Positions 59,301 to 64,000 of a DNA stretch of 64,000 nucleotides are shown in pieces. A program made the translations under genes and the position numbers. Origin of the DNA: Tridacna crocea. Its lineage: Eukaryota > Mollusca > Bivalvia > Cardiida > Cardiidae. The stretch spans positions 11,040,245 through 11,104,244 of the forward strand of contig OX031066.1 of the NCBI GenBank assembly GCA_943736015.1. Direction: 5' to 3'. The number at the start of each line of letters is the position of its first letter. Position 1 is the first letter of the stretch. The notes under the pieces are model-generated. The model was given only the letters and a program-made list of their open reading frames with translations. It ran no database searches and was not told the origin of the DNA.

Positions 59301-61263
59301 CTTTTTCATTTAAAAAACTTCTTTTTATCAAACCAGCATTGAGTTTAAACCTTTTTATCCCATTCTTAAATCTTATCATTTAAAACTTTTGAGTATATAG
59401 GGATTGCCCTGTAACTCGATAATGCCCTTTATGCGTTCTTCTTAATTCAGTTCTTATCATTTAAAACATTTGAGTATATAGGGATTGCCCTGTAACTCGA
59501 TGATGCCCTTTATGCATTAAATTTTCTTAATTCAATTCTTTTATTGTCATTCAAACTTTATTCAGTTTAAACAACTCCACGTTTATTATCTTTTAACATA
59601 CTGTAGATATGCGCGCTAAATGACCAAAGTTGTCGATGCGCCATAAAACAACATTCATTCATTCATTCATTCATCCTGATTTAAATACAACACCTAACAA
59701 CTGAATAGGGAGATATCTCTTCAGCTCAGTGTTTATGGTGTTGGTTTTTTAACCCTCTACCAATAGACAAAATTATAAACTGGTCCAAACTGAAATCATT
59801 TGAAGACAACAAAATAAATGTGACTGAAATTTTGAAATTTGGTCCAGGAAGGGTAGAAAACATTGTGGGAAAAGGAGAAAATGCTGGTTACCAGCATTTT
59901 CTCCTTTTCCCACAATGTTTTCAAAAGGCTTCTTTCAAAGTAGGGGTTGTGTGGTACAGAGTTAATCCTGTAAAAAAAAAAAGAGGATCTTGTCCCTATG
60001 GGTTTGAATCCCACTAGATGAACTGTTTATGTCAGCTAACTTTCATGTTCATAAGAACAGTCATTCATAGAACCTACCATTCCTTTACTTAGTAGAAACA
60101 AAAGCTGGGTATATTCAGACTTGGCTGCAGCTGAATAGTCTGCACCAGCTCCCAGTAAAGTGCAGGCTGACACAAAGTCTCTCTCTGTAGCATGAATTTG
60201 CTGAAAAAGTAAGAAACACATGGTTCATTTTATGTGAATATCGCTGTGTGGTATAATTTCCATATTACTTCATACAAGAGTAATATCACTTTTGTTTTTT
60301 CCCTCTCTTATTCTATTTTTCTTCAAAATACTTAACTTTTTACAGGCAGTATGTAAGGGGAAATACTTGAACACAATAAATACACGTATAACCATTTAGA
60401 ATGACATGCATTAGAAAAATGAAATAGGAGCAGACAGCTTTAGGAAAAATAACTTCCTTTTGCATGGTGCTTCAAAAAGTCCTCCACAAAAGTTGTGCCA
60501 TGAAAGTTTAGATTTCCTATTTTCTTCATGCTAAGGCCTAAAATCAATACCTTTGATAAGTGATGGGAGAGATAAATATTGAAAATACAAATTATGTACT
60601 AATAATACGAGGACAAAACATTTCCATTTCCCCTAACCTACTTGGCTAACTTATACATGTAATAGTTTTGAACATGTTGTTGACTATTAGATCTACACTG
60701 TCAGATTTTCATGCCTTAACGGCTGTTAACTCATCATTGAACAGGCTAGAATTAGCTATCACAAATTACACTACATCTACTTGAAGAAAATTGCCCATTA
60801 CAAGAAAATTTCTTCTTTCTAACAAAGTTTTGAAAAGTTGTAAACTGGACATTGCAAACAGCAAAGCTTTGGATTAATGTGTACTATTTGGATCCTTTCT
60901 ATTCATCAAAATTGTCTAATGATAAATTTTGTAACCCATAAAACAGCTTTTGAAAACATACTGAAAAAAAAATAGGAACATGTAAGTAGCCAAAATTTTC
61001 TCCTTTTCACACTGTTTTCTACACTTTCAAAGATAAATTCCACAAATTCAAATACACTTACTTTGTTGTACACAAATGCTTTGAATTTGGATACATCTAC
61101 TATTTTGTTTGGTAAAGAATAAAGCATTTCTTTGAAGGTGTTTGTAAGGAACATGAGTTTTATTTACCGCAAGCTGAAAAAGAAGTCTGCAGTGCCAGAA
61201 TGGAGACTGTTGGGATATTTCTATACCTTTCCTCAGTAAACTCTTTGCCATTCCCAAGTTTGT
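38233..61263 (-). CDS. MAU2: MAU2/SCC4 cohesin-loading factor subunit, 15 C-terminal exons (5' end off window)
   Basis: MAU2 (SCC4) is a helical TPR-type protein that wraps the N-terminus of NIPBL (SCC2); together they load cohesin on chromatin in the nucleus. Coding exons, in gene order: 61263-61168, 60200-60078, 57621-57466, 56814-56739, 55491-55418, 54290-54200, 51347-51244, 50668-50600, 49141-49076, 46260-46133, 44918-44841, 43687-43576, 40905-40815, 39904-39777, 38322-38233. They sum to 1482 bases and join in phase to 493 residues plus TGA, matching animal MAU2 from about residue 113 onward. Clear blocks include [51 protein letters not shown] and SLVLLGHIF. Junctions are GT/AG. No N-terminal exon is seen at 61264-64000, so those exons should lie beyond the window. 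Introns total over 21 kb and are packed with mobile elements. No break is seen. Confidence 0.97.
38442..38580 (-). mobile_element. MITE-A, collapsed copy
   Basis: TTAACCCTTTACCGTGCAAT at the left, ACACTGTGGGAAAAGCCTGG at the centre. The second hairpin arm is deleted. Confidence 0.65.
38630..38955 (-). mobile_element. tRNA-derived SINE with AATC tail
   Basis: On the minus strand the head reads GCCCCAATGGCTCAGTCGG (box A) and GGATTCAATTCC (box B). A ~230-bp body follows, then a tail of AATC repeats (ATCAATCAATCAATCAG) after GGCATTAAACAACATAC. It lies in the last MAU2 intron. Confidence 0.75.
39140..39345 (-). mobile_element. MITE-A, diverged
   Basis: TTTGAAAACACTGTGGGAAT and GTCATCTGCAAATGCTTTCA identify it. 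Both TTAA ends are blurred. Confidence 0.65.
39777..39904 (-). CDS. MAU2: MAU2 exon n
   Basis: 128 bases: [20 protein letters not shown] through LSEHGLIQ. The vertebrate equivalent is DLNKACG...SLPEHNLI. Acceptor AACCAG, donor GTATGA. Confidence 0.93.
40815..40905 (-). CDS. MAU2: MAU2 exon m
   Basis: 91 bases: [20 protein letters not shown], then [10 protein letters not shown]; one base carries over. Acceptor TTTTTCAG, donor GTCAGT. Confidence 0.94.
41069..42546 (+). mobile_element. Helitron-like element in MAU2 intron (exons l-m)
   Basis: Same type as the 32.2-kb copy: opening GGGCC-ATGAT-GGCCC stem, units containing GATAAAGCTACATGC, and a 3' hairpin CCGCTGGCC-TTC-GGCCAGTGG followed by AGCTAA. 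A left MITE-A half lies inside it near 41107-41165, so it has also served as a target. Confidence 0.83.
42870..43003 (+). mobile_element. MITE-A right part
   Basis: GGGCAGAAAACATTGTGGG onward, with hairpin and right end AGGTAAAGAGTTAG. Confidence 0.7.
43576..43687 (-). CDS. MAU2: MAU2 exon l
   Basis: 112 bases: [20 protein letters not shown], then [17 protein letters not shown], the best-conserved stretch of the family. Acceptor TTGTAG, donor GTAAGT. Confidence 0.97.
43864..44092 (+). mobile_element. MITE-A, full length
   Basis: TTAACTCATTACCAAACGAC to GTGTGGTAATGGGTTAA, in the MAU2 intron between exons k and l. Confidence 0.87.
44270..44400 (+). mobile_element. tRNA-like SINE F, uninterrupted copy
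   Basis: GGGAGACTACTCCTTCATGC, ATTTAGATACAATACCTGAA, then ATCAGTGGTTATGCTATTG. Same order as the interrupted copies at 58.2 and 59.0-60.0 kb. Confidence 0.6.
44446..44508. mobile_element. Hairpin element D, copy 2
   Basis: Arms CGTAGATCAAGATCAGACTG and TAGTCTGATCTTTGATCTAC around CACAAAACGTG, in a MAU2 intron. Lone half copies occur near 28013-28036 and 57318-57340. Confidence 0.65.
44841..44918 (-). CDS. MAU2: MAU2 exon k
   Basis: 78 bases: [20 protein letters not shown], then QYNDA and a split Lys codon. Acceptor TTTTTCAG, donor GTAAGC. Confidence 0.94.
45432..45655 (+). mobile_element. MITE-A with blurred TTAA
   Basis: CTCCCTTTACCAAACAACAA to GTATGGTAATGGGTTCA. Hairpin variant with GAAAAAAATGCTGG. 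Confidence 0.8.
46133..46260 (-). CDS. MAU2: MAU2 exon j
   Basis: 128 bases: [20 protein letters not shown] through [12 protein letters not shown], leaving two bases. Acceptor TCTACAG, donor GTATGA. Confidence 0.94.
46425..46640 (+). mobile_element. MITE-A, strongly decayed
   Basis: TTAATTTTCTGTACTAGATG at the left, GCATTTGCAGACGACAAG inside, and a poor hairpin. Confidence 0.6.
46855..47018. mobile_element. 164-bp palindromic element in MAU2 intron
   Basis: TTTCTATCATGGTAAATCGT pairs with ACGATATACCATGATAGAAA. The centre is CACTCGGGCTATCGCCCTCGTG. Arms of about 80 bp are mostly complementary. Confidence 0.7.
47270..47506. mobile_element. MITE-B in MAU2 intron
   Basis: CTATACCCCTTAAGGCATTG at the left, hairpin GTGAAATTGCATGTCACGAG, right end AGTAAAAGCTTAA. 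Confidence 0.8.
47532..48825. mobile_element. Non-autonomous hAT element, 1294 bp, with perfect 8-bp duplication
   Basis: Starts CAGGGCTTCCCCTGC and ends GGGAGCCCTG (complement CAGGGCTCCC). It is flanked by CTTTTAGG at 47524-47531 and 48826-48833. The inner termini also match (TTTTTGCGCCA and TTGGCGCCA-type). There is no transposase ORF. A C15 tract lies at 48020-48034 and a decayed MITE-A right end near 47830-47870. It sits in the MAU2 intron between exons i and j. Confidence 0.88.
49076..49141 (-). CDS. MAU2: MAU2 exon i
   Basis: 22 codons: [20 protein letters not shown], then IQ, matching the vertebrate GLYCVSVNCMDNAEAQF region. Acceptor CCTTCAG, donor GTAAAA. Confidence 0.94.
49498..49760 (+). 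repeat. Dispersed GACA/GGAC repeat in MAU2 intron
   Basis: Contains AAGTTCAAGGGGAGATAA, CTGTAGGAGTACTTC and a GGACAGACA tract. It ends TTTTGCCGGGGTATAATT, the most complete terminus of the family here. Confidence 0.6.
50046..50271 (-). mobile_element. MITE-A, full length
   Basis: TTAACTCTTTACCACACAAT to TTTGGTAAAGAGTTAA, perfect hairpin. A second, decayed copy shares its right TTAA and runs to about 50465. Confidence 0.87.
50600..50668 (-). CDS. MAU2: MAU2 exon h
   Basis: 23 codons: [20 protein letters not shown], then TLL. Acceptor TATTTCAG. The donor GTGTGT is weaker than its neighbours, but phase and homology fix it. Confidence 0.93.
51244..51347 (-). CDS. MAU2: MAU2 exon g
   Basis: 104 bases: [20 protein letters not shown] through GNKTTAIQE, completing the Met codon split with exon f. 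Acceptor TTTAACAG, donor GTATGT. Confidence 0.95.
52151..53308 (+). mobile_element. Helitron-like element in MAU2 intron (exons f-g)
   Basis: Opens ACAAGAGAGCC-AAGAT-GGCCC. About five CACCAGAGCCATGTTTCTTG units follow, then a shortened TTGCCATGGCAACC joint. Ends with hairpin TGAGCAC-GTT-GTGCTCA and GGTGAGCTAG. Confidence 0.82.
53503..53718 (-). mobile_element. MITE-A, diverged
   Basis: AACCCTTTACTAAACTACC at the left, weak hairpin (ATGTTAGAAAATATATTTTC), right end TGTTTGGTACAGG. Confidence 0.65.
53848..53962 (+). mobile_element. 3' end fragment of a Helitron-like element
   Basis: Only the last 115 bases: TGTTTAAAGAATTGTTGACG, a GACGACGGACACC stretch, the TTGAGCA-TGTTGTGCTCA hairpin and GGTGAGCTAA. 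The sequence right after it resembles a MITE-A right half. Confidence 0.65.
54200..54290 (-). CDS. MAU2: MAU2 exon f
   Basis: 91 bases reading [20 protein letters not shown] and ALMQIEKLK, a TPR-type helix pair. Acceptor TTTAG, donor GTAAGG; one base carries over. Confidence 0.95.
55418..55491 (-). CDS. MAU2: MAU2 exon e
   Basis: 74 bases that complete a split Asp codon. It contains [15 protein letters not shown], a near-invariant MAU2 block. Acceptor TTCCAG, donor GTAAGA. Confidence 0.95.
55521..55748 (+). mobile_element. MITE-A, full length
   Basis: TTAACTGCTTACCAAACAAC to GTGTGGTAATGGGTTAA. Abuts two further copies. Confidence 0.84.
55745..56096 (-). mobile_element. Short plus full MITE-A, adjoining
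   Basis: A collapsed copy (55745-55868) sharing a TTAA with its left neighbour, then a full reverse copy (55869-56096) ending GTGTGGTAAAGAGTTAA. Confidence 0.8.
56394..56616 (+). mobile_element. MITE-A, full length
   Basis: TTAATTCATTATCAAACAAC to GTGTGGTAAAGGATTAA. Hairpin variant AAAGCAGCAAATGCTGG. Confidence 0.86.
56739..56814 (-). CDS. MAU2: MAU2 exon d
   Basis: 76 bases reading [18 protein letters not shown], then a short acidic loop. It leaves one base for the next codon. Acceptor TGCAG, donor GTAAAA. Confidence 0.94.
57466..57621 (-). CDS. MAU2: MAU2 exon c
   Basis: 52 codons, [10 protein letters not shown] through [12 protein letters not shown]. It holds [14 protein letters not shown], nearly identical to the vertebrate helix. 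Acceptor TTCACAG, donor GTAACT. Confidence 0.96.
57692..57775 (+). mobile_element. tRNA-like SINE head
   Basis: GACCAGGTAGCTCAGTGGTA (box A) and GCAGGTTCAATACCC (box B) at tRNA spacing, within the MAU2 intron between exons b and c. Confidence 0.55.
57961..58182 (-). mobile_element. MITE-A, full length
   Basis: TTAACCCTTACCAAACTATC to TTTGGTAAGAGTTAA. The second hairpin arm is damaged (CCATCATACTCACCCAC). Confidence 0.82.
58200..58620 (+). mobile_element. SINE F copy 2 interrupted by MITE-A
   Basis: Left part GGGAGCCCACTCCTTCATGC ... CTCAGTGGTTATGGTGTTGG. The MITE-A (58305-58533) follows, then an A-rich joint and TTGTCTGCACAGGTTTGAAT, which supplies box B. Confidence 0.75.
58305..58533 (+). 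mobile_element. MITE-A inside SINE F, copy 2
   Basis: TTAACTCTTTACCATACAAC to GTGTGGTAATGGGTTAA, with one of the best-preserved hairpins in the window. Confidence 0.9.
58756..58985 (+). mobile_element. MITE-A, full length
   Basis: TTAACCCTTTAACCACATGA to GTGTGGTAAAGAGTTAA. The left internal part is diverged, the hairpin intact. Confidence 0.84.
59041..59670 (+). mobile_element. Retroelement with ATTC tail and 14-bp target duplication
   Basis: The insert begins GGCAGGGAATGCCCAGCC and ends in ATTCATTCATTCATTC. TCATCCTGATTTAA flanks it on both sides (59027-59040, 59671-59684). A 199-bp internal tandem duplication (second copy from 59240) and a third partial copy (GAGTATATAGGGATTGCCCT near 59471) lie inside. 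Tail and duplication indicate target-primed retrotransposition. The tail motif could extend the duplication by a few bases. Confidence 0.75.
59749..59965 (+). mobile_element. MITE-A inside SINE F, copy 3
   Basis: TTAACCCTCTACCAATAGAC to GTGTGGTACAGAGTTAA. Inserted at the same SINE position and in the same orientation as the 58.3-kb MITE. Confidence 0.88.
60078..60200 (-). CDS. MAU2: MAU2 exon b
   Basis: 41 codons: [20 protein letters not shown] through [14 protein letters not shown]. Acceptor TTTTTCAG, donor GTAGGT. Confidence 0.95.
61168..61263 (-). CDS. MAU2: MAU2 exon a (first in window)
   Basis: 32 codons, phase 0 at both ends: [20 protein letters not shown], then the conserved [12 protein letters not shown]. 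Acceptor TTTCAG, donor GTAAAT. Confidence 0.95.
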
Positions 61264-61482
61264 CTGAAATTATAATACATGTACATGAATCAACAAGATT
61301 ACACCAATATGGCTTTTATTTCATTCTTTACAAAACAACAAAACTTTTCATTTGACCAAACTGCAAGCATTTACTGACAATAATTTCAATGTACCTGTAA
61401 TTCATAATATATTTTTCGTTTTTAAAATGGTTGAAAATGCTGGTTACCAATTATTGCTCATTAAATTCTGTCCCAAGGGTGA

Positions 61483-61710
61483 TTAACTCTTTACCAATCA
61501 CAAAATTATGGACTGTTCCAAATTGAAAGCATTTGCAGACGACAAAATTAATGCGACTTAAATATTGAAAATTATTTTGGGAAGGGTAGAAAACACTGCG
61601 GGAAAAGGACAAAATGCTGGTTACCAGTATTTTCTCTTTTTCCCACAGAGTTTTCAAAAGGCTTCTTTCTAACTGTCGTTAAAAGTCAGGATTGTGTGGT
61701 AAAGAGTTAA
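61483..61710 (+). mobile_element. MITE-A upstream of the first MAU2 exon seen
   Basis: TTAACTCTTTACCAATCACA to GTGTGGTAAAGAGTTAA. Decayed relatives lie at about 60930-61130, 61320-61480 and 62260-62520. Confidence 0.85.
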
Positions 61711-62129
61711 GGCTCTGTTTTGATTGGTACAGGACTAGTAAGAGTTATATCAAAAACATTTTAAAGAATATTAATTGAAAAAAAAAATTGAAGCTTTTAC
61801 TGTAAGCTTATACCCTTTATGCCTCTTAAAACAAATTTGCAGAATTTGAAATATTCTAAAATATACATAATCCTTAAAAAAAAAAAATCTAGATGCATCA
61901 AGCCTTGGCTGAGGCTCTGAAATAGCGCAATGATGGATGGCTACTCCTAGGAAGAGCACAGCGAAGGGTCGAAAAAATCCACTTGTCTGCTCATCCTTAC
62001 TTGTAAAAATTAAATGAGGGAAAGTGGATTAACCTTCCTTATGATCTAACTGTAGGACGAGTGCAAAATGGCAGGAGGACAAGTAAGAATTCTGAAATTT
62101 TTTCGACCCTGCAGTGCTTTTGAGAAGAT

Positions 62130-62195
62130 CAAACCCAGTTTCTCTGGATTACCCATCAAACACAGTAACCACTGAACCATTCAGACCTTCCCTCA
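62130..62195 (-). mobile_element. tRNA-like SINE head
   Basis: On the minus strand GGTCTGAATGGTTCAGTGGT (box A) and ACTGGGTTTGATC (box B). The body probably extends down to about 61950 through GGGTCGAAAAAATTTCAG-like sequence. Confidence 0.5.
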
Positions 62196-62584
62196 GAATA
62201 GCATGGACAAATTGAAATATTTGAGTAAGCTATCTTAATCCCTTTTCTGCAAACACTGTCATTGTAGAATACTTGAAACTTTTTCCTATATGACAAAAAT
62301 TTGACCTAGTCTAAATTGAAAGCATTTACAGACAATATATTTATTAGATATTGCTCAAATAGCAGGATTTGTCTGTGATAGACTAGAAAATATTGAAGGC
62401 AAAGAAAAATTTGCTAATCACCGTTTCTCACAATGTGTTCAAAAGCCTGTTTTCCTCAAGCTGTTAAAAGTTAAAACTGTTAGTATAGAGTTCACATTCT
62501 GTCCTGTGGTACAGAGTTATAATACAACTCAACTCAACTTTATTTGGCATTCAGCAAACAAATATGCCATTGGCCATTTACAAA

Positions 62585-64000
62585 ACAAGAGGGCCAAGAT
62601 GGCCCTGGATCGCTCACCTGAATTTTTGAGATGACCATAGTCTATTTTTTTTTTGAGGTATTGAAACATTAGAACCAAATTTATAATTCTGCCAAGCAAT
62701 TTTCAAAAGGTCACCTGTAAAAATCATTTCGAAATCTGACAATCAGTTTCAAAAAGAAGAATTTTTAAGAATTCTTCATTTCTGTATAAGAGCAAGTAGC
62801 CCCCATCCATGAGAGCCATGTTTCTTGATGGATCAAAATTTACGAACAAGTTTTGAAAAGGGTCACCGAAGGAACATCTCTCTGAAATAATTTCGAAATC
62901 TGACCAGGGGTTTCAGAGAAAGAGAATTTTAAAGAATTTCATCATGTCCATATAGTGCAAGTAGCCCCCATTCACAAGAGCCATGTTTCTTGATGGATCA
63001 AAATTATATGTACAGCTTTTGGAAAGGGTCCCCCAAGGAACATCTCTGTCAGATTATTTTAAAATCTGACAACAGGTTTCAGAGAAGAAGAATTTTCAAG
63101 AATTTCTTCATTTCCATATAGTGCAAGTAGCCCCCATTCACTAGAGCCATGTTTCTTGGCCAATCAAATTTTTGCGAACAATTTTAGAAAAGGGTCATCC
63201 AAGGAACATCTCTGTGAAATTATTTCAAAATCTGTCCAGCCATTTCAGAGAAGAAGAATTTTCAAGAATATCTTCATTTCTATATAGTGCAAGTAGCCCC
63301 CATTCACCAGAGCCATGTTTCTTGACCAATCAAAATTTCGCGAACGATTTTTGGAAAGGGTAACCCAAGGAACAAGTCTGTGAAATTATTTCAAAATCTA
63401 ACCAGCGGTTTCTGAGAAGAAGAATTTTTAAGAATTTCTTCATTTCTGTATAGTGCATGAAGCCCCCATTCACCAGAGCCATGTTTCTCGACAGATCAAA
63501 ATTTCGCAAACAGTTTTTGAAAAGGGTCATCCAAGGAACATCTCTGTGAAATTATTTTAAAATCTGACCAGCGGTTACAGAGAAGAAGAATTTTTAAGAA
63601 TTTCTTCATTTCTTTACAGTGCAAGAAGCCCCCATTCACCAGAGCCATGTTTCTTGGCGGATCAAAATTTCACGAACAATTTTTGAAAAGGGTCACCTAA
63701 GAAACATCTGTGTGAAATTATTTTAAAATCTGGCCAGCGGTTTCAGAGAAGAAGAATTTTTAAGAATTTCATCATTTCTGTATAGTGCAAGAAGCCCCCA
63801 TTCACCAGAGCCATGTTTCTTGACGGATCAAAATTTCACGAACAATTTTTGAAAAGGGTCACCCAAGGAACATCTGTGTGAAATTATTTTAAAATCTGGC
63901 CAGCGGTTTCAGAGAAGAAGATTTTTAAAGAATTTGCTAAAAAATTCCATTTCGTTACCATGGCAACCAGAGTTTTTGACGGAATCAAATTCTGTGAACA
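62585..64000 (+). mobile_element. Helitron-like element running off the window
   Basis: Opens ACAAGAGGGCC-AAGAT-GGCCC. At least eight core units with CACCAGAGCCATGTTTCTTG follow, spaced about 155-165 bp. The last bases (TACCATGGCAACCAGAG) show that the 3' region begins just before the edge. Confidence 0.8.

Larger units (their letters stand above)
58988..60040 (+). mobile_element. SINE F copy 3 with two nested insertions
   Basis: SINE pieces 58988-59040, 59671-59748 and 59966-60040 are separated by a retroelement (59041-59670) and a MITE-A (59749-59965). Reassembled, the order equals the uninterrupted 44.3-kb copy. Confidence 0.75.

Noticed and set aside
23558-61710. Many open frames of 60-110 codons reading [21 protein letters not shown] or the reverse-frame SFSHNVF phrase.
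   Set aside because: They are translations of MITE-A hairpin arms in different frames. The same peptide recurs dozens of times on both strands and has no start, splice or domain support.
52845-63363. Recurring frames such as [10 protein letters not shown] and [11 protein letters not shown].
   Set aside because: Translations of Helitron-like core units; the repeat explains them.
61264-64000. N-terminal MAU2 exons upstream of 61263.
   Set aside because: I looked on the minus strand for the expected N-terminal helices and found only MITEs, a SINE and a Helitron-like element.

Overview
The window is animal nuclear DNA, most likely from a bivalve mollusc. The evidence is intron-containing genes with consensus GT/AG junctions, AT-rich sequence, and very dense short mobile elements. 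The elements include tandem-cored repeats opening with an AGGGCC...GGCCCT stem, a type I associate with bivalve genomes. The bivalve assignment is an inference. There is no operon structure, CRISPR array or prokaryotic signal.

Two conserved genes are present, tail to tail. (1) A GPN-loop GTPase 2 homologue (GPN2) lies on the + strand. It has five exons from 24615 to 29832 that join into a complete 301-residue protein. (2) The cohesin-loader subunit MAU2 (SCC4) lies on the - strand. Fifteen exons between 61263 and 38233 join in phase into the C-terminal 493 residues and a stop. The first roughly 110 residues are not found and should lie beyond base 64000. Both were recognised from protein sequence and checked exon by exon for splice sites and phase.

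Layout. 1-4.8 kb: no recognised gene; one MITE-B, a dispersed GACA/GGAC-bearing repeat, a candidate decayed coding stretch and a degenerate tandem-core repeat. 4.9-9.5 kb: three arrays of a ~330-bp unit with coding character, interrupted by a broken hAT transposase whose 3' terminus (GAGCCCTG) is visible, then a minus-strand repeat. 9.5-10.3 kb: a tRNA-like SINE and a possible terminal exon. 10.7-15.5 kb: Helitron-like tandem-core elements head to tail, one hit by a 338-bp element with a 10-bp target duplication. 15.5-24.5 kb: a LINE 3' fragment, several foldback elements and a duplicated tRNA-derived SINE. 24.6-29.8 kb: GPN2. 29.8-38.2 kb: repeat-filled intergenic DNA. 38.2-61.3 kb: MAU2, its introns loaded with MITEs, two Helitron-like elements, a hAT element with a perfect 8-bp duplication, and SINEs. 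61.3-64 kb: more MITEs and a Helitron-like element running off the end.

The outstanding feature is one family, called MITE-A here (about 220-230 bp, TTAA at both ends, a ~33-bp-arm hairpin at its centre). I count about 40 full, partial or decayed copies, nearly all after 23.5 kb. A second family, MITE-B, shares its TTAA-CCCTTTAC ends and the outer part of the hairpin but not the rest. Nested insertions give relative ages for several families. By eye, the first canonical AATAAA after the stop codons of both genes falls at the same internal site of a MITE-A copy in the same relative orientation. No computation was run; copy counts and decayed edges are approximate.
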